Origin: Lachnoanaerobaculum gingivalis
GTDB taxonomy: Bacteria; Bacillota; Clostridia; Lachnospirales; Lachnospiraceae
DNA length: 64,000 nt
Reading direction: 5' to 3'
Assembly: GCF_003862475.1 (NCBI RefSeq)
Contig: NZ_RRCO01000004.1
Span: 174,962-238,961 of the forward strand
Shown: piece by piece, positions 1 through 8,097 of the stretch
How the letters are laid out: each line of letters starts with the position of its first letter
Numbering within the stretch: position 1 is the first letter of the stretch
The notes under the pieces: generated by a model
Seen by the model: only the letters and a program-made list of their open reading frames with translations
Database searches by the model: none
Told to the model about the DNA's origin: nothing
Made by a program: the position numbers and the translations under genes

Positions 1-314
1 ATGAACCTTTAAATATTTATTTGGAAGATGAACAGGGCAATTTAAAGGCAGGAATGGTAGCGGAAACTTTTGGAAATTGGCTTGAGATTGAATATTTATA
101 TGTCAGTGATGATTTACGGGGACAAGGGATCGGTTCAAAAATTTTGAAAATGGCGGAAAGAGAGTCAAAAGAAAGAGGGTGTAAGTATTCATTCGTGGAT
201 ACTTTTAATTTTCAAGCACCGAAATTTTATGAAAAGCATGGTTATAAAGAAGTGTTTGCATTGAAAAATTATCCTTATACAGGGGAGAGGTACTATTATA
301 CAAAAGAGTTATGA
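1..314 (+). CDS. GNAT family N-acetyltransferase, copy 1 (5' end outside window)
   Basis: Acetyl-CoA-dependent N-acetyltransferase of the GNAT fold; substrate unknown. The window opens inside the gene: the frame is open from base 3 and matches the complete copy at 1618 from about residue 35 onward, so roughly 34 N-terminal residues lie to the left. The acetyl-CoA pyrophosphate-binding motif LRGQGIG and the C-terminal APKFYEKHGY segment are present. A TTG at 21 could be mistaken for a start, but homology to four full-length copies in this window argues against it. The spacer after it (315-391) resembles the spacer after copy 2, so the two copies share flanks as well as coding sequence. Confidence 0.85.
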   Translation, partial: EPLNIYLEDEQGNLKAGMVAETFGNWLEIEYLYVSDDLRGQGIGSKILKMAERESKERGCKYSFVDTFNFQAPKFYEKHGYKEVFALKNYPYTGERYYYTKEL

Positions 315-391
315 TTTGAAATGTAGTTTGGAATTGGGATTAGTTACTATGATGACCATTATAGGTAAATCAGAATTTACAGAGGAAGAGT

Positions 392-958
392 ATGAGTAAA
401 AAATTGGAGGAAATGAGCTTAAAAGAACTTTGGCAATTGTTTCCGATATTTTTAGTTGAATATAATAAAAAGTGGATAATATGGTATGATGAAGAAAGAA
501 AATCGATTTTATCAGCGGTTCCAAATAAGTATATAAAAAGAATATCTCATATCGGTAGCACCGCTATATTGGGAATATGGGCAAAAAATATTGTGGATAT
601 ATTGGTTGAAGTAAACAATAAAGAAGATTTAGATGTTGTTAAAAATATTCTCATAAATAATGGATGGCTATGTATGAATGTGACTGAAACTCGTACCATA
701 TTAAATAAAGGGTATACAGAACAAGGATTTGCAGAAAAAGTATTTCATCTTCATATTAGAATTGCCGGAGATAATGATGAATTGTATTTCAGAGATTATT
801 TGAATGAGCATAAGGAAATAGCTAAAGAATATGAAACCTTAAAACTATCCCTTTGGAAAGAATTTGAACATGATAGAGATGGATATACAAATGCAAAAGC
901 GGAATTTATAAATAAATATACAAATTTAGCAAAAAGTGAATATGGTGGAATATATTAA
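392..958 (+). CDS. GrpB family protein (UPF0157, nucleotidyltransferase fold)
   Basis: A protein of 188 residues belonging to the GrpB/UPF0157 family, which has a nucleotidyltransferase-like fold. The cellular role of the family is not settled. The recognisable block is RISHIGSTA around residues 50-58 followed by KNIVDILVEV, matching the family pattern HIGSTAVPGL...KPIIDI, with the usual VPG softened to ILG. The N-terminus is longer than in many members. Start ATG at 392 follows GAGGAAGAG. It is a single-gene unit between the GNAT copy 1 spacer and a dyad-rich spacer. GrpB genes are common passengers of gene cassettes. Confidence 0.8.
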   Translation: MSKKLEEMSLKELWQLFPIFLVEYNKKWIIWYDEERKSILSAVPNKYIKRISHIGSTAILGIWAKNIVDILVEVNNKEDLDVVKNILINNGWLCMNVTETRTILNKGYTEQGFAEKVFHLHIRIAGDNDELYFRDYLNEHKEIAKEYETLKLSLWKEFEHDRDGYTNAKAEFINKYTNLAKSEYGGIY

Positions 959-1111
959 ATAACTTCCGGTTTGTCCGACTTAGCCCAATACGAATTTGTA
1001 GTGTTGACATATTGCATCTCCAATACTTAAGCAATTATTCGTAATGTAATTAAAGTATAAGTGTAGCATATATGCAATGCTGATAACCGGATTAGATAAA
1101 ATTAGAATTTG
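959..1111 (+). other. Spacer with nested inverted repeats and two repeat-family copies
   Basis: A 153-base noncoding spacer. Its left end (961-997) carries a diverged copy of the intergenic repeat and its right end (1081-1110) another. Inverted repeats are nested: TCCGGTT 965-971 with AACCGGA 1085-1091; ATTGCAT 1011-1017 with ATGCAAT 1072-1078; ATACTT 1023-1028 with AAGTAT 1053-1058; and ATTA 1034-1037 closing a TTCG loop with TAAT 1042-1045. Single-stranded DNA or RNA could fold into one long imperfect hairpin. That architecture recalls long attC sites, but the canonical RYYYAAC/GTTRRRY core sites are not evident. Confidence 0.5.
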
Positions 1112-1128
1112 TGGAGGTGTTTTATGCC

Positions 1129-1545
1129 ATGATTACATACAAAGTGGATGAAAATAAGTTAAGATTTTGGAAAGAATTATATGAAAAGAAATCTAAGTTC
1201 CTTAAACCAAATAGAATAAGTGGGAGCAATTTAAACACATATTTTCAAGATAAATATCCTACACAAAATTATGACAATATAAAATTTAAGGAAGTTGTAA
1301 ATTTAAACTCAAAGGAACATTTCCATGAAAATGCAGGTAATATAAATGATATTGTTGCCTATAAACTTAATGGTGACATTTATGTCGGTATTGATTTAAA
1401 AACAGGTTTTTTTCATATTGAAAGTGAAGATGTAAGTAAGTCTATTTCGATTTATGATGATTTGTTTATCACGAGAGGGTTAAGCAAAGAGGATCTTCAA
1501 AACTATGTGATTGTAGGGCAATTTTTAGAATTAAAAGAGCTATAA
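1129..1545 (+). CDS. hypothetical protein
   Basis: A protein of 138 residues that I do not recognise. It has no signal peptide or membrane segment and is lysine- and asparagine-rich. The C-terminal half (INDIVAYKLNGDIYVGIDL) looks like a small beta-rich domain. The start was chosen at ATG 1129, about 11 bases after GGAGG (1113-1117); a GTG at 1111 is in frame but lies inside the ribosome binding site. It is a single-gene unit with repeat-family copies on both sides. The size and setting would suit an immunity-like or phage-related protein, but this is only a guess from context. Confidence 0.6.
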   Translation: MITYKVDENKLRFWKELYEKKSKFLKPNRISGSNLNTYFQDKYPTQNYDNIKFKEVVNLNSKEHFHENAGNINDIVAYKLNGDIYVGIDLKTGFFHIESEDVSKSISIYDDLFITRGLSKEDLQNYVIVGQFLELKEL

Positions 1546-1548
1546 ATC

Positions 1549-1584
1549 TTTGTTAGCTAAGTCCGGTAATTAGAATTTAACAAA
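1549..1584 (+). repeat. Intergenic cassette-boundary repeat (copy at 1549)
   Basis: Copy of the recurring intergenic element: core GCTAAGTCCGGTAATTAG followed by AATTT. This copy is closed by a perfect 7-bp inverted repeat, TTTGTTA 1549-1555 and TAACAAA 1578-1584. It lies between the stop of the preceding hypothetical gene and the GNAT copy 2 start at 1618. Confidence 0.7.
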
Positions 1585-1617
1585 TCGTATTATAAAAAAG
1601 TAGAGGGTGTATAAGTT

Positions 1618-2028
1618 ATGGAATTAAAATTAGAAAATGCTGAATCGAAAAAAACTCAAGAATTGGCAAATTTAATCAGAGCATATAACAGATCAAAGAG
1701 AGAGCCGTCTAAAAGTGAACCTTTAAATATTTATTTGGAAGATGAACAGGGCAATTTAAAGGCAGGAATGGTAGCGGAAACTTTTGGAAATTGGCTTGAG
1801 ATTGAATATTTATATGTCAGTGATGATTTACGGGGACAAGGGATCGGTTCAAAAATTTTGAAAATTGCGGAAAGAGAGTCAAAAGAAAGAGGGTGTAAGT
1901 ATTCATTCGTGGATACTTTTAATTTTCAAGCACCGAAATTTTATGAAAAGCATGGTTATAAAGAAGTGTTTGCATTGGAAAAATACCCTTATACAGGGGA
2001 GAGATACTATTATACAAAAGAGTTGTGA
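1618..2028 (+). CDS. GNAT family N-acetyltransferase, copy 2
   Basis: Complete GNAT enzyme of 136 residues; transfers acetyl from acetyl-CoA to an unknown amine. The central beta strand EIEYLYVSDD is followed by the CoA-binding loop LRGQGIG (residues 71-77), and the C-terminal motif B region APKFYEKHGY sits at 105-114. ATG 1618 follows GAGGGTG. It is almost identical to copies 1, 3, 4 and 5. The first 35 or so residues are the most variable part (charged, helical), and the catalytic core is nearly invariant. It is followed by the SAP-domain gene and the DUF4846 lipoprotein gene, the same trio found at 23,012-25,121. Confidence 0.88.
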   Translation: MELKLENAESKKTQELANLIRAYNRSKREPSKSEPLNIYLEDEQGNLKAGMVAETFGNWLEIEYLYVSDDLRGQGIGSKILKIAERESKERGCKYSFVDTFNFQAPKFYEKHGYKEVFALEKYPYTGERYYYTKEL

Positions 2029-2106
2029 TTTGAAATGTGGTTTGGAATTGGGATTAGTTACTATGATGACCATTATAGGTAAATCAGAATTTGTAGAGGA
2101 GGGTTG

Positions 2107-2724
2107 ATGAAAGATACTAGACCGGATTTTAAAGATATAAAATCATTTGAAGAATTTAACAGATACTATTGGTATCGAGAAGAACTTTCACAAATTTGTA
2201 AGGCTCTTGGGCTGGAATATAGATGTACAAAGCAGGAGCTGAACTTAATTATAGAACAATTTTTTAAGGGAAACAGAGTGGAAAAATCTGTAAGGAAAGT
2301 AAACAAAAATCAAACTGAATCGATAAATTTAAATACGCCATTGCTTGAATCCGGCTTTTCCTTTAACCAAAAATTTAGAGATTATTTTTCTGCTGTAACA
2401 GGAGTTAATCCGTTTAAATTTAATGCTGATATGGCAACAGCTTGGAGGAAAGTAAAAGCTGAAAATGATTTAAGCTTTACGATACAAGATATGCTGAAAG
2501 TATATTATGGTGAATCGGATTACGCTAAGTATGATAATTCAGCTTGTCAATGGAATCAGTTTTTAAAAGATTTTTGTAGAGATGAATGTAGCGAGCACTA
2601 TTCTGACAAGTTAAAAACTGCAGCTGCCCTTTGGAAAGAAGTTAGAGACTCAAAAAATGAAAAAGTTTATTCAAGGGAACTTTTAAAAAAATATAGAAAC
2701 AAAATAGATAAGTACTTAAAGTAA
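2107..2724 (+). CDS. SAP-domain protein (DUF6434-like), copy 1
   Basis: A protein of about 205 residues. The N-terminal part (WYREELSQICKALGLEY... to about residue 50) fits a SAP-type helix-loop-helix, a motif usually involved in nucleic acid binding. The rest, beginning TPLLESGFSFNQKFRDYF and ending with a lysine-rich helix, matches my recollection of DUF6434-type proteins common in Firmicutes. Function unknown; probably cytoplasmic. Start set at ATG 2107, three bases after GGAGGG; an in-frame TTG at 2104 is adjacent. It lies between GNAT copy 2 and the lipoprotein gene and is duplicated at 23,500 with about 95% identical residues. Confidence 0.7.
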   Translation: MKDTRPDFKDIKSFEEFNRYYWYREELSQICKALGLEYRCTKQELNLIIEQFFKGNRVEKSVRKVNKNQTESINLNTPLLESGFSFNQKFRDYFSAVTGVNPFKFNADMATAWRKVKAENDLSFTIQDMLKVYYGESDYAKYDNSACQWNQFLKDFCRDECSEHYSDKLKTAAALWKEVRDSKNEKVYSRELLKKYRNKIDKYLK

Positions 2725-2768
2725 ATAAATCTGATTTTAAGAGTTTGAAAGGATTTATACAGATATTG

Positions 2769-3728
2769 ATGAATTTTATGAAGAGAAATAAATTTTATTT
2801 ACTGCTTATTATGATGATTTGCATATGCTGGGGTTGTAAGAGTAAAAATATGAATACCGTCACAAATGAGGAAGCGGAAAGTACAATTGTTGAAAATAGT
2901 AATGATATAAAAACAAATGATAATGAGAGCAAGGAAGAAAGCACTGAGGAAAGTGCTGTAAAACTTTCGGATTTTATAAATCCTGAGGGCAACACACTTT
3001 TTACCCGTTTTATTACTCCAAAGGGATATAAAAGGGTGGAAGCGGCTGAGGGAAGTTTTGCCCATTTTATAGGTAATTATAATTTGGAGCCTGACGGTAC
3101 TCCGGTATATTATTTTGACAAAAGAGAAAAGGCAGGAAACGGTCATGCTGCGGTATTTTCCATGGAAGTGGCTGAGGAGGATTTGCAGCAATGTGCAGAC
3201 AGTATTATGAGAATATATGCTGAATATCTTTATAAGTCAGGAAAACAGGATAAGATAAGCTTTACATTTGTAGACGGCTTTGTATGCGATTATGAGCACT
3301 GGAGACAGGGGTATAGAGTAAAGTTTTCAAATGATAAACCGTACTGGGAGCAAAGTACAAATCCTGACAGCGGTGAGGAAACATTTAAAAAGTATCTTCG
3401 CATTGTATTTGCCTATTCATCCACATTGTCTATGGAAAAAGAGTCAAGACCTGTAGATATCTCTGAAATTCAGGTGGGGGATATTTTTATAAAGGGAGGA
3501 AGCCCGGGACATGTGGTAATGGTGGCTGATATCTGTGAAAATGAAGCGGGAGAAAAGGCATTTTTGCTTGCACAGGGATTTATGCCGGCACAAAGTTTTC
3601 ATATAATTAAAAATCCCGCCCACAGTGAGGACCCATGGTATTATGAAGGCGAGATAAAATATCCTTTAAGAACACAGAATTATACCTTTGATGAGGGAAG
3701 TTTAAAAAGGCTTGATTATTTGGAATAG
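2769..3728 (+). CDS. DUF4846 lipoprotein, copy 1
   Basis: A secreted lipoprotein of about 319 residues. A short basic N-terminus and hydrophobic core (YLLLIMMICICWGC) end in a probable lipobox cysteine, followed by an acidic, low-complexity linker. The DUF4846 domain follows: EEDLQQCADSIMRIYAEYLY, then FKKYLRIVF, then the most conserved part GSPGHVVMVADICEN...FLLAQGFMPAQSFHI and a tryptophan-tyrosine pair near the C-terminus. The family function is unknown; the conserved histidines suggest an extracellular enzyme. The start is uncertain: TTG 2745 and ATG 2769 are both possible, and the ribosome binding site is weak. Copy 2 lies at 24,162. Confidence 0.8.
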   Translation: MNFMKRNKFYLLLIMMICICWGCKSKNMNTVTNEEAESTIVENSNDIKTNDNESKEESTEESAVKLSDFINPEGNTLFTRFITPKGYKRVEAAEGSFAHFIGNYNLEPDGTPVYYFDKREKAGNGHAAVFSMEVAEEDLQQCADSIMRIYAEYLYKSGKQDKISFTFVDGFVCDYEHWRQGYRVKFSNDKPYWEQSTNPDSGEETFKKYLRIVFAYSSTLSMEKESRPVDISEIQVGDIFIKGGSPGHVVMVADICENEAGEKAFLLAQGFMPAQSFHIIKNPAHSEDPWYYEGEIKYPLRTQNYTFDEGSLKRLDYLE

Positions 3729-3744
3729 CTATAGGTGTTAGTTA

Positions 3745-3789
3745 TTGACACCTAACTTAAAAAGGGATAAAATGATAACAAAGTTATCA
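3745..3789 (+). promoter_or_regulatory. Promoter with a dyad operator for the TetR gene
   Basis: A -35 TTGACA (3745-3750), 17-base spacer and -10 TAAAAT (3768-3773). Immediately downstream is the perfect dyad TGATAAC-AAA-GTTATCA (3773-3789), placed over the expected transcription start. This is a good candidate autoregulatory operator for the TetR protein encoded from 3803. A second dyad, TAGGTGT 3732-3738 with ACACCTA 3748-3754, overlaps the -35 box. Confidence 0.7.
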
Positions 3790-3802
3790 GAAAGGTAAAA
3801 GT

Positions 3803-4423
3803 ATGTCAAACGGAGCATATGATATCACACATAAAAAGATATTGGAAAGTGGAAAGGAGCTTTTTTTAAAAAATGGTTATGGAAGGACCAATCTCAGAGA
3901 GCTTTGTAAGAAGGCAGGAGTTACTACAGGTGCATTTTACAGGCATTTTGAGGACAAGTCTTCCATCTTTCGAGAACTTGTAGATGATGTGGCAACCGGT
4001 CTTTTATCCGGATTTGATAGAGCTGAAGATAAATGCTTTGATAATATAGATACGGGAAATACGGATGAAATCTGGAATATTTCTTCAGATGCTATAAGAG
4101 AATTTATACACTATATTTATATGCATTTCGATATATTTAAGCTTATAATTTGCTGCTCGGACGGAACGGAATATAATAACTATATTGACCGCATTGTTGA
4201 GCGTGAATTAAACAGTATGTATCGTATATATGAAACACTGGATAAAAAGGGGATTTCTTATAATCGTGTTGCAAAGAATGAGTTACATATGATTATACAT
4301 GCATATTATGCCTGTATTTTTGAAACGGTTTTACATGATTTCAGTAAAGAAACAGCACTGGATTCTGTTCAAAGTCTGTCGAGTTTTTTTACGGCAGGAT
4401 GGAGGAAACTGCTTCAAATCTAG
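3803..4423 (+). CDS. TetR/AcrR family transcriptional regulator
   Basis: A repressor of 206 residues. The N-terminal helix-turn-helix is clear (LRELCKKAGVTTGAFYRHF, about residues 29-47), followed by an all-helical ligand-binding and dimerisation domain without recognisable family signature. Its own promoter carries a perfect dyad, suggesting autoregulation. Directly downstream lie the remains of an ECF-type transporter operon, which was probably its target. The gene itself looks intact although the transporter is not. Confidence 0.85.
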   Translation: MSNGAYDITHKKILESGKELFLKNGYGRTNLRELCKKAGVTTGAFYRHFEDKSSIFRELVDDVATGLLSGFDRAEDKCFDNIDTGNTDEIWNISSDAIREFIHYIYMHFDIFKLIICCSDGTEYNNYIDRIVERELNSMYRIYETLDKKGISYNRVAKNELHMIIHAYYACIFETVLHDFSKETALDSVQSLSSFFTAGWRKLLQI

Positions 4424-4847
4424 GATTGTCACAATAATTTATATTGTGGTATTTTTTACAGTGGGAATGATTAATGCAATCCCATTTCTTTATCCTTTGC
4501 TGTTTATTTTGGTTCCGTTTATTACAGGAATACCTTTTATGTTATTTTTGACTAAAGTGGCAGAGGAGAATAAGTCCATCAGTAATGCAATGAGGATGAG
4601 AGAGATAAGATTCGGAACTAAGGAATTCCTGAAAAACCCGTCAATGATTTTGGAATACAGATTGGTTCCACTTATGATGTCTGTTGCAAAGATAGGCGAA
4701 GAACTTTCAGCAGCGGCACTTTCAAGAGGACTTGGAGGACTGAAAAAAAGAACCTGTATGGTTGAGCTGAGATTTGGAATATGGGATGCAGGTATGGCTA
4801 TTCTCATAGTTGCTTTAGTTATATGGACAATAATAGGGAGAATATAA
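4424..4847 (+). pseudogene. ECF transporter S/T remnant: deletion-fused S component and EcfT
   Basis: One open frame joins two different membrane proteins. The first part (VGMINAIPFLYPLLFILVPFITG) resembles an ECF substrate-binding S component of the MptE/Trep_Strep kind. From about 4566 it becomes the C-terminal half of an EcfT transmembrane component (MRMREIRFGTKEFL, then EELSAAALSRGLGG, which includes an Ala-Arg-Gly-type coupling motif). The S component lacks its start and C-terminus and the T component lacks its N-terminal half, so an internal deletion fused them. An upstream ATG at 4299 belongs to an overlapping frame of the TetR gene. Not expected to be functional. Confidence 0.75.
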
Positions 4848-4852
4848 ATAGT

Positions 4853-6062
4853 ATGGTTGTACTTGAAAATGTGTCTTTTTCTTATAATACTGTAGAGCAT
4901 AGTGCCGGTGTTTATGATATAAATCTGGAGATTTTGTCGGGGCAGGTTGTGATTCTTTGCGGTGCTTCAGGCTGTGGTAAGACTACAATTACAAGACTGA
5001 TTAACGGGCTTTCACCTGCATATTATCCGGGAGAGTTGAAAGGAAAGATACTTATTGACGGCATAGATTCATCTGAATTGACATTATACGAATTGTCACA
5101 AAAAATAGGCTCCGTTTTTCAAAATCCTCGTTCTCAGTTTTTTAGTGTTGATTCCACAGGTGAGATTGCTTTCGGATGCGAGAATACAGGTGTTTCAAGA
5201 GAAGAAATATATAAAAGAATAGGCCGTATAACCAAGGATTTAAATATGGAGTATCTTCTTGACAGAGATATTTTCGCTTTGTCAGGAGGCGAAAAGCAAA
5301 AGATTGCATGTGCATCTGTTGCAGCAATGTTACCGGAAATTTTTATCCTTGATGAGCCCTCTTCAAATTTGGATCTTCGTACTATTTCCGATTTGAAGGA
5401 GGTAATAAGAAATTGGAAAAAGCAAGGTAAGACTGTCATTATTGCTGAGCATAGGCTGTATTATCTGATGGAGCTTGCGGACAGAGTCATTTATATGAAG
5501 TACGGAAGGATTGTAAATGACTTATCTATTGATGAATTTAAAAAAATTGAAGAAACACAATTGCATCAAATGGGGCTTCGTTCCGTTTGTCCGGTCAAAT
5601 TTGAGGAAAGGAATGATGAAAACAGTAATAAAAATAACTTCAGTTTTAATAATATTTCATTTTCTTATGGGAAAAGAAAATTTATCGATATTCCTGATAT
5701 AACAGTTCCATATGGTGCAATTGTAGGAGTTTTAGGGTATAATGGTGCAGGTAAATCCACTCTCTCTTTCGGGAGGTCAAAAATAGAGAGTGGCAATAGG
5801 CAGTGCAATATCAAGTGATAAGGAAATATTGATTTTTGATGAGCCGACAAGTGGTCTTGACTATGAGCATATGTTGGAAGTTTCTGAAATCATAAAGCAT
5901 TTAAAAGCTAAGGGAAGAACAAGCTTTATCATAACTCATGATCCGGAGTTTTTAAAGGAATGCTGTGATTATTTGATTTTTTTGGAGAATGGAAAGTTTT
6001 TATGGTCAGGTGCATGGACAAAAGAGAACACGGAAAAAGTAAGTAAATTTTTTGAAATATAA
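4853..6062 (+). pseudogene. ECF transporter double ATPase (EcfA-like), second half destroyed
   Basis: Energy-coupling ATPase with two ABC domains in one chain. The first domain is complete: Walker A GASGCGKTT, signature LSGGEKQK, Walker B IFILDEPSS. The second domain starts (FSYGKRKF, Walker A GYNGAGKST) and then jumps directly to its signature LSGGQK, losing about 80 residues, with a frame change and a TAG at 5784-5786 where a glutamine codon is expected. The remaining C-terminal part (EILIFDEPTSGLDYEHM to 6062) is in the other frame. Start ATG 4853. Together with the S/T remnant upstream this is a dead transporter operon, although the first domain could still be made as a 322-residue product. 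Confidence 0.8.
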
Positions 6063-6099
6063 GGCTTATAGCAAAAATCTTAGATATACGGGAGACCAA

Positions 6100-6537
6100 A
6101 TGGTAAGAGAGATAAAAGAAAATGAATTAAATGATTTACTTCAACTGTATTTGCATTTACATGAAAGCAGTCTGCCACGGATGTCAAAGCATCTTGAGGA
6201 GGTATGGATTAGCATTATAAAAGATGAGAATCATCACATTATTGTTAATGAAATAGACAAAAAAATAGTATCCTCCTGTGTCTGTGTTATAATTCCCAAT
6301 TTAACAAGAAATGCAAGAGCCTATGCATTTATAGAAAATGTGGTTACTCATACCGATTATCGCGGCAGGGGCTATGCAAGTGAATGTTTAAATTTTGCCG
6401 GAGAGATAGCTAAAAAAGAGAATTGCTATAAGATGATGCTTTTAACAGGCTCAAAAGATGAATCCACATTAAACTTTTATAAAAATGCAGGCTATAATTG
6501 TGCCGATAAGACAGCATTTATACAGTGGATTAAATAA
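6100..6537 (+). CDS. GNAT family N-acetyltransferase (different subfamily)
   Basis: A 145-residue GNAT enzyme, unrelated in detail to the five-copy family. The acetyl-CoA-binding motif is YRGRGYASECL, preceded by the strand AYAFIENVVTHTD, and the C-terminal region has LNFYKNAGYN. Start chosen at ATG 6100, five bases after GGAG (6091-6094); an in-frame ATG at 6052 overlaps the ATPase remnant and has no ribosome binding site. Substrate unknown. It follows the broken transporter operon and ends before a strong terminator. Confidence 0.8.
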   Translation: MVREIKENELNDLLQLYLHLHESSLPRMSKHLEEVWISIIKDENHHIIVNEIDKKIVSSCVCVIIPNLTRNARAYAFIENVVTHTDYRGRGYASECLNFAGEIAKKENCYKMMLLTGSKDESTLNFYKNAGYNCADKTAFIQWIK

Positions 6538-6551
6538 TGTTTATAAAAATT

Positions 6552-6600
6552 AAAGGGTATGTTGCTAAATTAGGACTTTTAATCGTGACATACCCTTTTT
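6552..6600 (+). terminator. Rho-independent terminator
   Basis: Perfect 11-bp stem AAAGGGTATGT (6552-6562) with ACATACCCTTT (6588-6598), a 25-base loop and a T-run. It closes the TetR/transporter/GNAT unit. Confidence 0.75.
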
Positions 6601-6701
6601 AACGGTTAGATCTATAAAGACAGTGAAAACCCTGACTGATAAATTTAATCCTTTATTATCACAGAAGATTTTATTTACATTATTTTTCACAGTCTTTGAT
6701 T

Positions 6702-7268
6702 TTAGATACGGGAAGCCATACCGGATATTTTTTCCAAATAGAGTTTCATTTTTTCCTGTGATGAGGATTCCACCTGAGCTAAAGTGGTTAATTTGACCGG
6801 TGTAATACCGCAGAGCTTTAAAATCTGATTTTTTAGTACATTACCGTAATCATTACAGAAAGGCAGTGCAAAGGCAGGTGCATTCATAGTGGTGATAATC
6901 CATGCTGATTTGCCCTTTAAATGCCCTTCAAGTCCTATTTTCTTATAAGAATAAGCAAAACCGGATACAAACACTCTGTCGATAAAGCCCTTTAAAATAG
7001 CAGGCATACCACTCCACCATATAGGGAAGATAAAGATAAGCTTATCGGCTTCTTTGATCATATCACGATATTTTAAAGTCTCCGGACTTTTTGCAAGATC
7101 ACGCCTTTTATTTTCTTCATCAAATTTCAGCACGGGATCAAAATTTTCTTTATATAAGTCTATGGTTTTAATCTTATGTGTAGACGAAATAGAACTTTCC
7201 ACCTGCTTTAATATTGCATTATTAAAACTTTTACAATTTGGATGTGCGTAAATAATCAAAATATTCAT
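6702..7268 (-). CDS. Flavodoxin-fold NAD(P)H oxidoreductase (MdaB/KefF type), copy 1
   Basis: A 188-residue flavoprotein of the flavodoxin-like quinone reductase family, which reduces quinones or other electrophiles with NAD(P)H through bound FMN or FAD. The N-terminal nucleotide-binding strand and loop MNILIIYAHPNCKSFN and the hallmark FPIWWSGMPAILKGFIDRVF (from residue 81) are intact. It overlaps by four bases (ATGA) with the upstream TetR gene, so the two are co-transcribed and translationally coupled. A likely role is detoxification under TetR control. A second, broken copy lies at 10,897-11,466. Confidence 0.85.
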   Translation of the reverse strand: MNILIIYAHPNCKSFNNAILKQVESSISSTHKIKTIDLYKENFDPVLKFDEENKRRDLAKSPETLKYRDMIKEADKLIFIFPIWWSGMPAILKGFIDRVFVSGFAYSYKKIGLEGHLKGKSAWIITTMNAPAFALPFCNDYGNVLKNQILKLCGITPVKLTTLAQVESSSQEKMKLYLEKISGMASRI

Positions 7269-7861
7269 TTTCTTTCTCCTTTAATATAGATATCAAGCAT
7301 ATGCTTGATAGTACTTTGTATGGTTTCATTATCGAGTTCATTCCTCATAGGGCTTCCTGAGATTATAGCAAGACCGGAGATAAAACTCCAAAAGTGAAGC
7401 AGAGACTCGGCTTCGCTATTTGTAAAGTTTTCCTCTTTTCGAAGCATCAGCACAATATGCTTAAACTTTGAAAATCCCGGGAAATCAGAGGTGTCTGAAA
7501 TGGTATTTTCTGTGAATTTCATATATTTAAACGGGAATTTGATGAATAATGCCTCAAAGAAATAAGGATATTTCTTTGAAAAATTTATCAGATTAAGTCC
7601 CATTTGAACCAGCTGTTCTCCTGCACTTTGCTCTATATCCATATCCTTAACAAGCTCATTATCAAGTAAGGTTGAAATATGCTTTAATACAACATTCAAA
7701 TAATTTTCCTTGCTCTCAAAATGGCGATAAGGAGTACCATGAGTCACACCGCAGGATTTGGCTACGGTTCTAAGTGATAAATTATCAATTCCGGATTGCT
7801 TTATTTCTTCCACCCCGGTTAAAATAAGATCTTCTTTTAATTTTTCTGTATTTCTTTTCAT
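7265..7861 (-). CDS. TetR family regulator of the flavodoxin gene, copy 1
   Basis: A 198-residue TetR repressor. The helix-turn-helix (SLRTVAKSCGVTHGTPYRHF, about residues 25-44) is followed by a helical C-terminal domain of the WHG type (LLHFWSFISGLA near residue 165). It is first in a two-gene operon with the flavodoxin-like oxidoreductase, and its promoter contains two operator-like repeats. Paralogue at 11,463-12,059. Probably senses an electrophile or quinone and derepresses the reductase; this is inference from the arrangement. Confidence 0.87.
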   Translation of the reverse strand: MKRNTEKLKEDLILTGVEEIKQSGIDNLSLRTVAKSCGVTHGTPYRHFESKENYLNVVLKHISTLLDNELVKDMDIEQSAGEQLVQMGLNLINFSKKYPYFFEALFIKFPFKYMKFTENTISDTSDFPGFSKFKHIVLMLRKEENFTNSEAESLLHFWSFISGLAIISGSPMRNELDNETIQSTIKHMLDIYIKGERK

Positions 7862-7877
7862 ATTCGCCTTTCCCGAA

Positions 7878-7927
7878 AGTATACACCGTCTACAATATTA
7901 GTATACACCGTCTACTTTTATTGTCAA
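7878..7927 (-). promoter_or_regulatory. Promoter with tandem TetR operators, copy 1
   Basis: Reading the minus strand: -35 TTGACA (7922-7927), 16-base spacer, -10 TATACT (7900-7905). Two identical 16-bp units AGTATACACCGTCTAC lie at 7878-7893 and 7900-7915 (22-bp spacing, two helical turns). The second covers the -10 and spacer. Each is an imperfect dyad AGTATAC-N3-GTCTAC. The paralogous promoter at 12,076-12,125 keeps the arms and changes only the N3 centre, as expected of repressor sites. Confidence 0.8.
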
Positions 7928-8097
7928 GGGGGAAATATAATAAATTCTATGTAAACTTTGGGGCACGTTGGCTTTTTCATTATTTATAATATATGCTATG
8001 TTAATAATTTGAAATATGCTAAAATATATAAGCCAATTGTTTGAATTTATAATGGACCACTTGAAAAACAAATTTACAGAAGGAGAGTGATATTGAA

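Noticed and set aside
2799-3191. Long minus-strand open frames opposite the DUF4846 lipoprotein genes (also near 24,360-24,692)
   Set aside because: They mirror the acidic linker and domain codons of the real gene and have no ribosome binding site or family similarity.
4299-4847. A 182-codon open frame that could be called a membrane protein
   Set aside because: Its first 40 codons are the TetR gene read in another frame and the rest fuses parts of two different transporter subunits; annotated as a pseudogene instead.
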